Source of the DNA: an uncultured Bacteroidales bacterium
GTDB taxonomy: Bacteria; Bacteroidota; Bacteroidia; Bacteroidales; Paludibacteraceae
Length of the DNA stretch: 64,000 bases
Reading direction: 5' to 3'
NCBI GenBank assembly: GCA_900319645.1
Contig: ONPG01000004.1
Span: forward strand, 62,001-126,000
The notes under the pieces are model-generated. The model saw only the letters and a program-made list of their open reading frames with translations, did no database searches and was not told the origin of the DNA. Positions 8,407 to 18,142 of this stretch are shown here, in pieces (position 1 is the first letter of the stretch; each line of letters starts with the position of its first letter). A program made the position numbers and the translations under genes.

Positions 8407-9453
8407 TTAGCAGCTCTCAAACTGACGGAGGAAGCGGACGTCGTTCTCGGAGAACAGACGCAGATCCTTGACGCGGTACTTGAGGTTGGTGATACGCTCC
8501 ACGCCCATACCGAAGGCATAGCCGCTGTACTCCTTGCTGTCTATACCGCAGGACTCCAGCACGTTCGGATCCACCATTCCGCAACCGAGGATCTCCACCC
8601 AACCGGTGCCTTTGCAGAACGAGCAGCCCTTGCCGCCGCAGATGTTACAACTGATATCCATCTCTGCGCTCGGCTCCGTGAACGGGAAATACGACGGACG
8701 CAGACGAATCTTGGTCTCCGGTCCGAACATCTCCTTGGAGAAATAGAGCAAGGCCTCGCGCAGGTCAGCAAAGCTGACGTTCTTGTCGATATAGAGCCCC
8801 TCCACCTGGTGGAAGAAACAGTGTGCACGGGCGGAGATAGCCTCGTTGCGATACACACGCCCCGGACAGAGCACGCGGATCGGCGGTTTCTGGCTGGTCA
8901 TCACACGGGTCTGAACGGAAGAAGTGTGCGAACGGAGCAGGATGTCCGTCGGCTTCTGTACGCCCATCTCTTTCTCAACAAAGAACGTATCCTGCATATC
9001 GCGAGCCGGGTGTTCGGGCGCAAAATTGAGCATGCCATAGACGTGCTTGTCGTCCTCCACCTCCGGTCCCTGCGCAATCGTAAAACCGATACGGGAGAAG
9101 ATATCTTCTATCTCTTCGCGGACGAGAGACAGCGGGTGACGCGTACCTAACTGAATAGGATCCGGCGTACGGGTCAAGTCATTTACCATTTGGTCATTTG
9201 CCATTTGGTCATTTATTCTCTCTCGCATCTCGTTGATACGGGTCTCGGTCTCCTGACGCAGTTGGTTGAGGAGTTGTCCCAATTCGCGTTTCTGTTCGTT
9301 AGGAACGGAGCGAAACTCATTGAAAAGCGAGGTGATCTCGCCTTTCTTACTCAGATATTTGATACGAAGCGCCTCCAGCTCCTCTGCGCTGTTAGCCTGC
9401 ATTTGCTGTACTTGCCCCAGCAAGTCGTTGATACTATCCTTTAATGAACCCAT
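8407..9453 (-). CDS. pheS: Phenylalanine--tRNA ligase alpha subunit
   Basis: The protein has 348 residues, normal for PheS. The N-terminal coiled-coil tRNA-binding arm (residues 1-90) precedes the class II catalytic core with motif 2 (RVYRNEAISARAHCFFHQVE) and motif 3 (FGMGVERI) near the C-terminus. Residues CNICGGKGCSFCKGTGWVE form the cysteine cluster typical of the Bacteroidetes enzyme. It charges tRNA-Phe together with PheT, which is not in the window. The linker between arm and core contains the translated repeat NDQMANDQMVND (9177-9217), made from an ATTTGGTCATTT-type word repeated three times, an in-frame insertion in a tolerant loop. The promoter lies at 9481-9512. Confidence 0.96.
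   Translation of the reverse strand: MGSLKDSINDLLGQVQQMQANSAEELEALRIKYLSKKGEITSLFNEFRSVPNEQKRELGQLLNQLRQETETRINEMRERINDQMANDQMVNDLTRTPDPIQLGTRHPLSLVREEIEDIFSRIGFTIAQGPEVEDDKHVYGMLNFAPEHPARDMQDTFFVEKEMGVQKPTDILLRSHTSSVQTRVMTSQKPPIRVLCPGRVYRNEAISARAHCFFHQVEGLYIDKNVSFADLREALLYFSKEMFGPETKIRLRPSYFPFTEPSAEMDISCNICGGKGCSFCKGTGWVEILGCGMVDPNVLESCGIDSKEYSGYAFGMGVERITNLKYRVKDLRLFSENDVRFLRQFESC
9177..9217. repeat. In-frame tandem word repeat inside pheS
   Basis: Three imperfect copies of the word CATTTGGTCATTTGC are translated in frame as NDQMANDQMVND in the arm-to-core linker of PheS. This is one of several spacer-type words found inside coding sequence in this window. Confidence 0.7.
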
Positions 9454-9480
9454 TCTATTGGTAAATTATAAAATCGGGTA

Positions 9481-9512
9481 CAAAATTACTACAAAAAATC
9501 GACATATGCAAA
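9481..9512 (-). promoter_or_regulatory. Promoter of pheS
   Basis: The minus strand reads TTTGCATATGTC (9501-9512) and TAATTTTG (9481-9488), 28 bases before the pheS ATG. It shows the extended -33 element shared by many promoters in this window. Confidence 0.8.
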
Positions 9513-9771
9513 TGCAAATGGAGAAAAATCTTTTTTTTCTCAAATAGACGGGCATTTTTTTTGATTTTTATCCTTCGTGGCACACTCTCGCACTAACATA
9601 ATGGACAAAATAGGTTGACTTTTTTCCGGGAACATTCGGGAGCGGGATTATCCCGCGTAACTACCAAGAAAGAATAAAGAACAATCTTAATAATCGTCAA
9701 AAATTATCCAAAATTATCCAAAAATTATATATATTGGTCAACAATTAAAAACAATTGCCAACAATTATTAG
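9513..9771. other. AT-rich intergenic region with a GC-rich palindrome
   Basis: No ORF is supported here. The only features seen are the perfect palindrome-like word GCGGGATTATCCCGC (9652-9666), which recurs almost unchanged at 31659-31675, and short repeats of AAAATTATCC and CAACAATTA near 9705-9770. Confidence 0.5.
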
Positions 9772-10167
9772 TTAGTCGGAACAAGGGAGACCGTACTCGT
9801 TCTCATCCGGGGCGGAGGGCAGAAGGAGGAAAATGAGCAGGACAATACTGCCAATATAGGGGACCAGATTGATGAGATACCACCACCCGGAACGACCTGT
9901 GTCGTGCAAACGGCGGACGGAAACAGCAATCATGGGAATTACCAAAGCGAGAAGCGCCATGACCAACAAAAGCAACAGTAAGACATAGATTAGTCCGCCT
10001 TCGCTTTTGTACAGAGCGCCCACTACTCCTGCTCCTCCTGCGGCAAACGTAGCAGCCAGGACATTCACGAGATAGAACCACCAGAACTCCGGGCGTGAAG
10101 CACGGCCGGAGAAAGTGAAATACTTGTCAGAGAGACAGGTTTGAACCGATTCGGTAAAAGACATCAT
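9772..10167 (-). CDS. DUF805 family membrane protein
   Basis: The protein has 131 residues. The N-terminus shows the DUF805 pattern of a cytoplasmic segment followed by FSGRASRPEFWWFYLVN, then three or four membrane helices and the conserved motif VRRLHDTGRSGWWYL before the last helix. This matches the family (typified by E. coli YhaH/YhaI) over its whole length. The function is unknown; these are inner-membrane proteins. Two start codons, 10167 and 10164, are equally possible. It may be cotranscribed with the TonB-domain protein 67 bases upstream. Confidence 0.88.
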   Translation of the reverse strand: MMSFTESVQTCLSDKYFTFSGRASRPEFWWFYLVNVLAATFAAGGAGVVGALYKSEGGLIYVLLLLLLVMALLALVIPMIAVSVRRLHDTGRSGWWYLINLVPYIGSIVLLIFLLLPSAPDENEYGLPCSD

Positions 10168-10234
10168 AAGAGTAAAGACTTTGAATTAAACAATTGGTAT
10201 TGTGTTTGTTGCCGAGCAACAAGCGAGTCGTTGG

Positions 10235-11890
10235 TTATTTCTTTTTGTTGTCCGGTTTCTTTTCCTGAAGGCGGAAGTTAACCGGCATAGTGTATTTGAC
10301 ACGTACGGGTTTTCCTTTTTGCATGCCGGGACGCCATTTAGGCATTGCTTTGACGACGCGAACCGCCTCTTTGTCAAGCGAAGGATCCCCACCCGATTGG
10401 GCAACTTGAACATTCGTAATCGAGCCGTCTTTATCCACCACAAACTGCACAATCACCTTGCCCTGGATATTGTTCTCATAGGCGATCTGCGGGTATTTCA
10501 CGTTCTGCTGCAGAAATGCGAACAACGCCGTTGTTCCCCCAGGGAACTCAGGCATCTGCTCGACTACGATATAGGTGCGACCGTCGTCCTTCTCCTCTTC
10601 AGGAGCGGGTTGCTCAGAAGCGGGTTGTTCGGGAGCGGGAGCGGGCGACGGGAGAGGTTGAACCGAGTCTTTGGGAGCAGGTTTGATATTATAGGTAACA
10701 GGTAGCGTAAAATAGGCGCGTACGGTTTCGTTTTTGAGGACAGCAGGTTTCCATTTGGGCAGAGTGGCGAGTACGCGTAGCGCTTCGGCATCCAAGGTGG
10801 TGTCACCACACGAGCGGAGGACCTCAAAATCAGAGAGATCGCCATTTTTGTTTACCACAAAACGGGTTATGGTTTTTCCGCGGAAACCACGCTCTGCCAC
10901 CTCGGGTGAGACTTGCAGGTTGGTGGCAATATAGTGGAAGAGTTCCTTGACACCTTGCGGATACTCAGGCGGCGTATCGACCGCCTGGTAGATCTCGCCG
11001 GAATGAGCGTAAGCCTCCTCCGTCATCGCCTCCACAAAGGGTTGGAAGGAGCGGTAATACTCGGGTGAGTAGTCTTTCATCCATTCTCCCATTTTGGTTA
11101 GGAACTGTGCACCGAGCATCAATGGGTCAGAAGCCATCTCTTTTGCCGCTTCCGTGACGTGATGATAAGCCGGCGAGTCGCAGGCCTCGAGGAGCATTTG
11201 CAAGTCGGCGGTTTTGAGCACCCGATGGGTCATTTGCGTGAGGATGACAGGAACCGAAGAAGCCAGATAATCCATCAACCGGGCAGTAACCTGTTCCGCA
11301 TTTTCAACTCCTTCGCTTTGCAAGCGGGTGGAGAAAGTGGTTGTTAAACCGGCAAAAGTCTGGCGAATGATTTCGTCCATTTGTGAGGCCTTGTAATAAC
11401 GGCTGAACGCCTCACGGTATTCGTCCGAGACATCCTCCTTCAGAGCAAAAGGTTTGGGCTGTCTGTTTTCCAGAATCTCTGACATAGCCGAATTGATGGA
11501 AGCGGTCAGTTGCTGATATTCAGGACTTTGCTCCATATTTTGGAAAGCAGTCAACATCTTGGTTTGTATCTCCCGGAAACGAGGGTTGGTACTGAGATTC
11601 GTCAGTTGTTGTAGTTCCTCCTGAGTGACGTGCTTGCGGAAGACGGAGTCCATGACATCCGCGAAATCTTCTATCATTTGGTTATTGGCATAAAGGTCAA
11701 GCAGGAGGTGCGCCTCAGCGAAATGGTTGGGGTACGCCTGAGATAAGAATTGAGAGAGCTGATCCTTAACGGGTTGGGTGATGTTGGCATCTCCTGATTC
11801 GAGGTAACGCACCAAGGCTTTGTGGTACGAATCGGCATAAGAAGGTATCAGCAAGCAGGCAACGAAAAGGAGTAGAAATAGACGTTTCAT
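10235..11890 (-). CDS. Exported protein with two TonB C-terminal domains
   Basis: The protein has 551 residues. It has a signal peptide (LFLLLFVACLLIPSYA), a helical N-terminal part (to about 290) with no domain I recognise with certainty, a first TonB C-terminal domain (about 300-395, starting PPEYPQGVKELF), a proline-rich linker, and a second TonB C-terminal domain (about 440-545, starting MPEFPGGTTALF). Both copies keep the VVNKNGDLSDFEVLRS or VVDKDGSITNVQVAQS core and the final VKYTMPVNF strand. A classical TonB has one such domain and an inner-membrane anchor. This one has two and only a signal peptide, so it may bridge periplasmic proteins rather than energise receptors. It has its own promoter at 11949-11981. 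Confidence 0.85.
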   Translation of the reverse strand: MKRLFLLLFVACLLIPSYADSYHKALVRYLESGDANITQPVKDQLSQFLSQAYPNHFAEAHLLLDLYANNQMIEDFADVMDSVFRKHVTQEELQQLTNLSTNPRFREIQTKMLTAFQNMEQSPEYQQLTASINSAMSEILENRQPKPFALKEDVSDEYREAFSRYYKASQMDEIIRQTFAGLTTTFSTRLQSEGVENAEQVTARLMDYLASSVPVILTQMTHRVLKTADLQMLLEACDSPAYHHVTEAAKEMASDPLMLGAQFLTKMGEWMKDYSPEYYRSFQPFVEAMTEEAYAHSGEIYQAVDTPPEYPQGVKELFHYIATNLQVSPEVAERGFRGKTITRFVVNKNGDLSDFEVLRSCGDTTLDAEALRVLATLPKWKPAVLKNETVRAYFTLPVTYNIKPAPKDSVQPLPSPAPAPEQPASEQPAPEEEKDDGRTYIVVEQMPEFPGGTTALFAFLQQNVKYPQIAYENNIQGKVIVQFVVDKDGSITNVQVAQSGGDPSLDKEAVRVVKAMPKWRPGMQKGKPVRVKYTMPVNFRLQEKKPDNKKK

Positions 11891-11948
11891 AAGCTATCAG
11901 ATTAGAGGTCGATTAGATGTTGATTAGTCGAATCATTCAAATTTGCCG

Positions 11949-11981
11949 CAAAGGTACAAAAATTATTCCAATTATGCAAAT
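11949..11981 (-). promoter_or_regulatory. Promoter of the double TonB-domain gene
   Basis: The minus strand reads TTTGCATAAT at the -33 position and TACCTTTG at the -7 position (11949-11956). It lies 58 bases before the ATG. Confidence 0.75.
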
Positions 11982-12028
11982 AAATGGTGTATTTTTTTGC
12001 TTTTTTCAGGTTTGTCGAGGCGGTATCC

Positions 12029-12093
12029 TGCCGGCATCGAGCCGCTAATCACGCTATAATAACGCTATAATCACGCTATAATCACGCTATTTT
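12029..12093. repeat. 65-bp dispersed repeat, copy 1
   Basis: This segment is repeated at 31094-31158 with one mismatch. It holds four ACGCTAT words, most within an 11-base period ACGCTATAATC, and begins TGCCGG. Both copies lie between divergent genes, just behind the promoter of the minus-strand gene. Confidence 0.85.
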
Positions 12094-12553
12094 GAGAAAC
12101 AGAAAACTGAAAACTGAAAGGCGCTCCGGCATATTATACCGGAGATTATATAAACACTCCGCGTAGGGCAAAGGGAAGTTGAAAGTTGAGATAATCGTTT
12201 GAGCAGAGCGAGATAAGAAAATTGAAAATTGAAAGGAACTCACACCGGCTCTCCCATTACGGGAGGGAGACAAAGCGGCATTCTCAATCCGCTATGCGCG
12301 GCGGATACATAAGGAGGAATGCCGAATGGATTAGGGAGGAGGGATGGGGGATGGGGGATGGGGGATGGGGGATGAGGGATAGCATCCCTCATATATATAG
12401 ACAGAGGCCGACCACCCTCCATAAAGGAGGGAACAGGAACGGGGAATGGAAAGCCGGCTCTCAGCCGGCACAATGGACGAATGGAAGGGAATGGGCGGGA
12501 ATAGACGGGAATGGACGAAAAAAGAGGGTTTGAGGATGAAAAATGAAGAAAAA
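12094..12553. other. Non-coding region of simple repeats upstream of lptD
   Basis: No gene is supported. The region contains GAAAACTGAAA repeats (12103-12120), a CTCCGG/CCGGAG hairpin (about 12122-12144), GAAAATTGAAA repeats (12217-12236), a CTCCC/GGGAG hairpin (about 12252-12268), four copies of a GGGATGGG word (12343-12376) and a CCCTCC/GGAGGG hairpin (about 12415-12431). It looks like an accumulation of mobile or slippage-prone short words. Confidence 0.6.
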
Positions 12554-12585
12554 TTTGCGTATGTCAGAAAAAAGTAGTATCTTTG
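12554..12585 (+). promoter_or_regulatory. Promoter of lptD
   Basis: TTTGCGTATGTC (12554-12565) is followed by TATCTTTG (12578-12585). Transcription would start about 12 bases before the lptD ATG, giving a very short leader. Confidence 0.8.
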
Positions 12586-12604
12586 CAGGCTAAATTGCGT
12601 ATAT

Positions 12605-15600
12605 ATGCGCTTACGCGAACGTGTACATATAAGAATCGGAATGGCTATTTGCCTGCTACTATGCTGCTTACCGGCGGCGTGGGGACAATCGAACGTGCCT
12701 ACAAGCGTGGCAAACGGCGGAACACCCGAAGGCGTGTACCTGGAATACGCAGGCAGACCGGATAGCCTAACCACACAAGCCCCACCCCAGCCCTCCCCCG
12801 CAGGGAGGGAGACAAACCCGCAAGAGAAGGAGAACAGGACGTGGGTGAAGACGGATACTATAGCTCCACAAAACCTGCAAACCTCTCCCCAACCCTCCCC
12901 ACAAGGGAGGGAGAATAGCGCTACGGATAGTATAGCCCCACAAAACCTGCAAACCTCTCCCCAACCCTCCCCACAAGGGAGGGAGAATAGTGCTACGGAT
13001 AGTGCAGCCGTAATGAGAGGCGACAGCACGGCAATACAAGGCGACAGTACGGCTATGAGAGGAGATGGTGTGAACGGAACGGCAGGAAGAGACAGTTTGA
13101 AGAATCCGCTGGCGGAGAGGAGTAGCGGGAAGATTGCGGGGCCTATACACTATCAGTCGAACGACTCACTCGTTATGCTCAAGAACGGAACCGCTTTCCT
13201 GCACGGAGAAAGCGAATTGCAATACCAGACGATGGAACTGAAGAGTGAATATATCCGTGTGAACTTAGACAGCAGTCAGATCTATGCACACGGCGTATAT
13301 GACAGCCTGACATACGACTGGAAAGGCAAGCCTGTGTTCAAAGAAGGCAAAGACAGTTACGAGACCAACGAGATCACGTATAATATCAAGACCCAGAAAG
13401 GTTACATCCGCCGAGTGGTGACACAACAAGGCGAAGGCTATGTGATAGCCGACCGAACGAAGAAAATGGATGACGATGTGATGATGATGGGCGGCGGACA
13501 ATATACGACCTGCGACAATCACGACCATCCGCATTTCTACCTGAAGATGACGAAAGCGAAAGTGAAACCGGGTCATTACATAGCCGCAGGTCCGTCGTAT
13601 ATGGTGGTTGGAGACGTGCCGCTTCCGTTAGCCATTCCCTTCGGATTCTTCCCGTTCACGAACAAATATTCGTCGGGACTGATCATGCCGAACTTCGGCG
13701 ACGACTACACGCGAGGCTTGTACCTGACCGGCTTGGGATACTATTTCGCCATTAACGACTACATGGACCTGCAGGTGACGGGCGATATATACACCCGTGG
13801 AACCTGGGCTGTCCGTGCGCAGAGCAAGTATATATGGCGTTACCATTTCTCGGGAAGCGTGAACATCAGTTACCGAAACGACGTAACGGGCGAGAAAGGT
13901 CTGCCGGACTACAGTGCGACGAAGAACTTCCAGGTACAATGGACCCACTCGCAGGACAGCAAGTTCAATCCGTACAACACGTTCTCGGCAAGCGTGAACT
14001 TCGCGACAAGCGGTTACAACCGCAGTAACATCAACAGTTATTACAACGCGAACCTGTATTCGGAGAACACGAAGAGCAGTAACATCAGTTACCAGCAACG
14101 CTTCCCAGACAGTCCGTGGAGCCTGAGCATGAGTGCGAACCTGACCCAGCGAACGAAAGACTCGACGATCTCGCTTACGTTGCCGGAATTAGCTGTGAGC
14201 ATGAGTACTATCTATCCGTTCAAGAAAGCGAGAGAAGCGTATTACAAACGCACAGGCAAAGTGCGGACAGGCAAAGAGAAATGGTACGAGAAAATCAGTA
14301 TCCGCTATACAGGAAACGGTCGAATAGCCGTGAACAGCATCAAAGAGAAAGACTTTCTGACCAGCAATTTCCTCCGGGATTGGCAGACAGGTCTGAGGCA
14401 TACCGTTCCGATAAACGCCAGTTTTATGCTGTTCAAATACCTGAGCGTAACACCCAGCGTGAACATGACCGACCGCATGTATTTCCAGAGGATCGACCGG
14501 AACTGGAATGACGTGGAACAGAAGCTGCAAATGGACACGACATACGGATTTTACAACGTGTTTGATTTCAACGTGGGTCTGAGTCTGAGCACGAAGATAT
14601 ACGGATTCTACACGCCGTTGAAGAAACTGTTCCCGAACAGCAAAGTGGAGAAATTCCGTCACGTGATCACTCCCCGTCTGAGCGTCAGTTACCACCCTGA
14701 CTTCGGCAAGGAAGGCTGGGGTTATTACGGCAGTTACGACGAGCAGGTGTTCAGCGGGACCGATACTATAACCGGCAGGAAAATACCGAAACTGGACGAG
14801 GCGGGCAATCCGATTTACCAACACCAAGTGTATTCGCGATACCAGAACGGCATCTACGGCAACGCTCCTCGAGGATTGTCTGCGACGCTGAGTTTCGGCG
14901 TGGACAACAACCTGGAAGTGAAAGTGGTGAACAAAGAAGACACCACGGGTAAAGTGCCGTACAAAGTGATCAGTTTGATAGATAATCTGGGTATCTCGGG
15001 CGGCTACAACTTCGCCGCCGACTCGATGAACTGGAGTTTGTTCTCGGTCAATCTGCGTCTGAAAATCCCGAAGCTGAACAACTACAGTCTCAACCTGAGT
15101 ACGACCTTGGACCCGTATATGTACGAGTTGAACGCGGCAGGTAATCCTGTGCGCACGAACAAGCAATACTGGCACAACAAGCGTTTCCCGCATTGGAGCG
15201 GATTGCGATGGAACTTCAGCTACACCATCAGCAACCAGACGATCAAGAAATGGCGCGACAAGATAGAAGGACGACGCTCAAGCAGCAAAGACAATAACTC
15301 GTCTCCGGAAAGCGGTTCGGGAAGTCCGAACATGGAAAACATGAGCCGGAACGAAGACGGCACGATGAACAACGGCAAGCTGAACAGCAACAAAAGCAGT
15401 TCGAACGAACAAGTGGATGACGGATACGTGAAAACGGAATTCCCGTGGAGCATCAGTTTCAGTTATTCGCTCGCCTATTCGCCGGGAAGCACGTTCGACT
15501 ACGAGAAGATGTACTATAAAATGCAGTTCACCAACAACCTTTCGCTCAACGGCAACATCGGATTAGGCAAAGGCTGGAAAGTGAGCGCGAGCATGAGTTA

Positions 15601-15805
15601 CGATTTCACGTACAAGAAAGTGACGAGTTGCACGTTCAACGTGAGCCGCGACCTGCATTGCTGGAACATGAGTGCAAGCATCAACCCGATAGGTCCGTTC
15701 AAGAGCTATAACTTCCACATAGGCGTTAACGCGTCCATCTTGAGCGACCTGAAGTACGACAAGAACAGCAACCAGAGTACAAACAGCAGGGTGAACTGGT
15801 GGTAG
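12605..15805 (+). CDS. lptD: LptD-like LPS-assembly outer-membrane protein
   Basis: The protein has 1066 residues. A signal peptide (MAICLLLCCLPAAWG) is followed by a low-complexity linker (about 30-175), an OstA-like beta-jellyroll domain (about 180-330) and a long beta-barrel to the end. The signature YTTCDNHDHPHFYLKMTKAK is diagnostic of the Bacteroidetes LptD family, which inserts lipopolysaccharide into the outer leaflet together with LptE. Many barrel strands start with aromatic and serine/asparagine pairs, and the chain ends VNWW, as expected for an outer-membrane protein. The linker holds a 72-base tandem duplication and GDSTA repeats, so it is longer than usual. An alternative start at 12641 removes only the region before the signal peptide. 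Confidence 0.93.
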   Translation: MRLRERVHIRIGMAICLLLCCLPAAWGQSNVPTSVANGGTPEGVYLEYAGRPDSLTTQAPPQPSPAGRETNPQEKENRTWVKTDTIAPQNLQTSPQPSPQGRENSATDSIAPQNLQTSPQPSPQGRENSATDSAAVMRGDSTAIQGDSTAMRGDGVNGTAGRDSLKNPLAERSSGKIAGPIHYQSNDSLVMLKNGTAFLHGESELQYQTMELKSEYIRVNLDSSQIYAHGVYDSLTYDWKGKPVFKEGKDSYETNEITYNIKTQKGYIRRVVTQQGEGYVIADRTKKMDDDVMMMGGGQYTTCDNHDHPHFYLKMTKAKVKPGHYIAAGPSYMVVGDVPLPLAIPFGFFPFTNKYSSGLIMPNFGDDYTRGLYLTGLGYYFAINDYMDLQVTGDIYTRGTWAVRAQSKYIWRYHFSGSVNISYRNDVTGEKGLPDYSATKNFQVQWTHSQDSKFNPYNTFSASVNFATSGYNRSNINSYYNANLYSENTKSSNISYQQRFPDSPWSLSMSANLTQRTKDSTISLTLPELAVSMSTIYPFKKAREAYYKRTGKVRTGKEKWYEKISIRYTGNGRIAVNSIKEKDFLTSNFLRDWQTGLRHTVPINASFMLFKYLSVTPSVNMTDRMYFQRIDRNWNDVEQKLQMDTTYGFYNVFDFNVGLSLSTKIYGFYTPLKKLFPNSKVEKFRHVITPRLSVSYHPDFGKEGWGYYGSYDEQVFSGTDTITGRKIPKLDEAGNPIYQHQVYSRYQNGIYGNAPRGLSATLSFGVDNNLEVKVVNKEDTTGKVPYKVISLIDNLGISGGYNFAADSMNWSLFSVNLRLKIPKLNNYSLNLSTTLDPYMYELNAAGNPVRTNKQYWHNKRFPHWSGLRWNFSYTISNQTIKKWRDKIEGRRSSSKDNNSSPESGSGSPNMENMSRNEDGTMNNGKLNSNKSSSNEQVDDGYVKTEFPWSISFSYSLAYSPGSTFDYEKMYYKMQFTNNLSLNGNIGLGKGWKVSASMSYDFTYKKVTSCTFNVSRDLHCWNMSASINPIGPFKSYNFHIGVNASILSDLKYDKNSNQSTNSRVNWW
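12854..12997. repeat. 72-bp tandem duplication inside lptD carrying a hairpin word
   Basis: Two nearly identical 24-codon units are both translated with the core SPQPSPQGRENSATD. Each unit contains the hairpin word CCCTCCCCACAAGGGAGGG. A third diverged copy (PSPAGRET) precedes them at about 12787, and related words lie in the intergenic region at 31627-31657 and in mfd. Confidence 0.85.
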
Positions 15806-16097
15806 ACCTGCGCTTTGCGGGTATTGGATGGCATTGCGGCAGCAGACATGGCATTGCGACAGAAACCCCACGAAGACCGCGCGTCCCCAACGCGCCCTCC
15901 CGTCCGCGCTCCAAGCGCGGAAGCCACGGTCTCTTAGGGGTTCTGCCGAATGAAAACCGAATGCTGCCGAATGAGAGCAGAACGAGAGGACGAGAGCCAA
16001 ATGATTACAGAAAGAGAACCGAATGCTGCCGAATGAGAGCTGAACGAGAGAGAAAGGGAGAGAGAATGGATTTGAAAAAATATAAAATTGAGATATT
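15806..16097. other. Non-coding spacer with repeated CCGAATG words
   Basis: I see no gene. It contains two TGGCATTGCG words (about 15829 and 15849), a GCGC-rich inverted segment around 15900-15920, and three copies of CTGCCGAATGA (about 15951-16036). Repeats of GAACGAGAG follow up to the SlyD-like gene. Confidence 0.5.
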
Positions 16098-16694
16098 ATG
16101 AAAATTGAAAACCAAACAGTAGTGAAAGCCACGTACGAGCTATGGATAGCCGACGAGAATGGCAAAGAAGAAATGTATGAAAAAGCCACGGAGGAAAGTC
16201 CGTTAGTATGGTGTCAAGGCGAGGGAATGATGCTTCCCGCTTTTGAGGCCGCGATGGCAGGAAAAGCAGAAGGCGAGACGTTTGATTTCGTGCTTGCCGC
16301 CAAAGATGCTTATGGCGAGTATTTAGAAGAAGGACTGATGGAGTTGCCGAAGAAAATGTTCTTCAACGGCGACGGCGAGTTCGACGAAGAACGTGTGTTT
16401 GTAGGTGCCATCGTTCCGATGAACACCACGGATGGTCAGGTAGTGAAAGCACAAGTGTGCGAGATAACCGACGAGACCGTAACCATCGACCTCAACCATC
16501 CTTATGCCGGCGAAGACCTGCATTTCAAAGGAACGATCTTGGAGTTGCGCGAAGCGAGTCCTGCCGAGTTGGAGGCTATACGCCATCCGAAACACGGTTG
16601 TTGCGGAGGCGGTTGCCACAAAGGCAAAGGGAAGAAAGGCGAATGTGGTGACTGCGGAGAAGGCGGTTGCGACGGCTGCGAAGGATGTAGTTAA
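16098..16694 (+). CDS. slyD: SlyD-like FKBP-type peptidyl-prolyl isomerase with metal-binding tail
   Basis: The protein has 198 residues. The FKBP domain starts at once (VVKATYELWIADENGKE), followed by GEGMMLPAFEAAMAGKAEGE and the inserted flap domain containing FVGAIVPMNTTDGQVV. It returns to the core with DLNHPYAGEDLHFKGTILEL, the SlyD signature. The last 35 residues are rich in cysteine, histidine, glycine and lysine (HGCCGGGCHKGKGKKGECG), like the nickel-binding tail of E. coli SlyD. It is expected to be a cytosolic chaperone and prolyl isomerase that may also store or deliver nickel or another metal. No hydrogenase or urease gene is nearby. It is separated from der by an AT-rich spacer repeat. 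Confidence 0.93.
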   Translation: MKIENQTVVKATYELWIADENGKEEMYEKATEESPLVWCQGEGMMLPAFEAAMAGKAEGETFDFVLAAKDAYGEYLEEGLMELPKKMFFNGDGEFDEERVFVGAIVPMNTTDGQVVKAQVCEITDETVTIDLNHPYAGEDLHFKGTILELREASPAELEAIRHPKHGCCGGGCHKGKGKKGECGDCGEGGCDGCEGCS

Positions 16695-16719
16695 TTGACA
16701 ATTGATAATTAAAAATTGA
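16692..16719. repeat. AT-rich spacer repeat starting at the slyD stop codon
   Basis: TAATTGACAATTGATAATT words begin with the TAA of slyD and fill the gap to der. Same family as 4465-4491. Confidence 0.7.
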
Positions 16720-16726
16720 AAAAACT

Positions 16727-18043
16727 ATGGCAAATATTGTAGCGATAGTGGGCCGTCCCAATGTCGGGAAATCGACCCTGTTTAACCGCCTGACGGGTAC
16801 TCGCCGGGCGATAGTGATGAACACAGCCGGTACAACCCGTGACCGCCAATACGGCAAAGCCGAATGGTGTGGACGGGAGTTTTCCGTGATCGATACCGGC
16901 GGATGGGTGGTCAACTCAGACGACACTTTTGAGAGCGAGATCAACCGACAAGTGGATCTGGCGATCCGTGAGGCAGACGTAGTGATGCTGGTGGTGGATG
17001 TGAACGAAGGAGTGACACAATTTGACATGGAAGTGGCGCACCTGCTTCGTCAAGCCAAGAAACCGACCGTGCTATGCGTCAACAAAGTAGATACGTTTGA
17101 GAACCAATACGGAGCGGCAGAGTTCTACAAACTCGGTTTGGGCGAGCCGTTTATCCTGAGTGCGGAGAACGGCTTGGGAACAGGTGATTTGCTGGATGAA
17201 GTGGTCAGCCGTTTCCGCAAAGAAGACACAAGCGACGAGGAACTGGAAGAGTTGCCGCGTTTTGCGATAGTGGGTCGTCCGAACGCCGGCAAGTCGAGTA
17301 TTCTGAATGCGTTTATCGGCGAAGACCGAACGATAGTGACCGACATTCCCGGTACTACGCGAGACAGTATTTATACGCGTTACAACAAGTTCGGCAAGGA
17401 CTTCTATCTGGTAGATACCGCGGGAATCCGCAAGAAAGCGAAGGTGACGGAAGACATGGAGTATTACTCCGTGGTACGTTCGATCCGTGCGATAGAGAAC
17501 TCGGATGTGTGCATTCTGATGATTGACGCCACACGCGGCATCGAAGCACAAGACCTGAACATCTATTCGCTCATCCAGAAGAACAAGAAAGGCTTGGTGG
17601 TGTGCATCAACAAATGGGATCTGGTGGAAAGCAAGACGAATCAGGACATTAAAGCGTACGAGAGTGCCATTCGCGAGCGCATAGCTCCGTTTACGGATTT
17701 CCCGATTATCTTCACCAGCGCTCTGACCAAACAAAGGATCTTCAAAGTGGTGGAGACCGCCATTCATGTGTATGAGAACAAGAACAAGAAAATCCCGACC
17801 GCACAACTGAATGACAAGTTCCTGCCGCTGATAGAGAACTATCCCCCACCCGCATGGAAAGGCAAGTATATCAAGATCAAATACTGCACGCAGTTGCCGA
17901 ACACGCAGATACCGACCTTTGTGTTCTTCGCCAACCTGCCGCAGTACGTGAAAGAGCCGTACAGACGATTCTTAGAGAACAAGTTGCGCGAATGGTGGGA
18001 CTTTGAGGGCACACCTGTTCAGCTGTTTATCCGAGGCAAATAA
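16727..18043 (+). CDS. der: Ribosome-associated GTPase Der (EngA)
   Basis: The protein has 438 residues with two consecutive GTPase domains, the hallmark of Der. The first has GRPNVGKST (about 8-16), the switch DTGGW and NKVD. The second has GRPNAGKSS (from about 183), [10 protein letters not shown] and NKWD. The C-terminal KH-like domain ends the protein (about 350-438). It acts in 50S ribosomal subunit maturation. The frame starts at 16727 with a typical A-rich leader. No frame disruption is seen, and its codon use is like that of its neighbours. Confidence 0.98.
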   Translation: MANIVAIVGRPNVGKSTLFNRLTGTRRAIVMNTAGTTRDRQYGKAEWCGREFSVIDTGGWVVNSDDTFESEINRQVDLAIREADVVMLVVDVNEGVTQFDMEVAHLLRQAKKPTVLCVNKVDTFENQYGAAEFYKLGLGEPFILSAENGLGTGDLLDEVVSRFRKEDTSDEELEELPRFAIVGRPNAGKSSILNAFIGEDRTIVTDIPGTTRDSIYTRYNKFGKDFYLVDTAGIRKKAKVTEDMEYYSVVRSIRAIENSDVCILMIDATRGIEAQDLNIYSLIQKNKKGLVVCINKWDLVESKTNQDIKAYESAIRERIAPFTDFPIIFTSALTKQRIFKVVETAIHVYENKNKKIPTAQLNDKFLPLIENYPPPAWKGKYIKIKYCTQLPNTQIPTFVFFANLPQYVKEPYRRFLENKLREWWDFEGTPVQLFIRGK

Positions 18044-18096
18044 GCACCCCGTAATTTGAAGATTCTTTAAGAAAAAGTTTACTTTTTACTTAAATA

Positions 18097-18128
18097 TTTG
18101 CATATGTAAAATATTTTTTGTAACTTTG
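18097..18128 (+). promoter_or_regulatory. Promoter of the porU-porV operon
   Basis: TTTGCATATG (18098-18107) and TAACTTTG (18121-18128). The predicted start of transcription is only about 8 bases before the first ATG at 18143. No other promoter of this type is found before 25205, so it may drive seven genes. Confidence 0.8.
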
Positions 18129-18142
18129 CACGCTCATTTGTT

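Noticed and set aside
12240-13000. CRISPR array suggested by repeated hairpin words
   Set aside because: The repeats have no constant spacing or unique spacers, some lie inside the lptD reading frame, and no cas gene is present.
14189-15193. Long minus-strand open frame of 334 codons opposite lptD
   Set aside because: The lptD frame has clear family motifs, and the opposing frame is only an effect of its codon composition.
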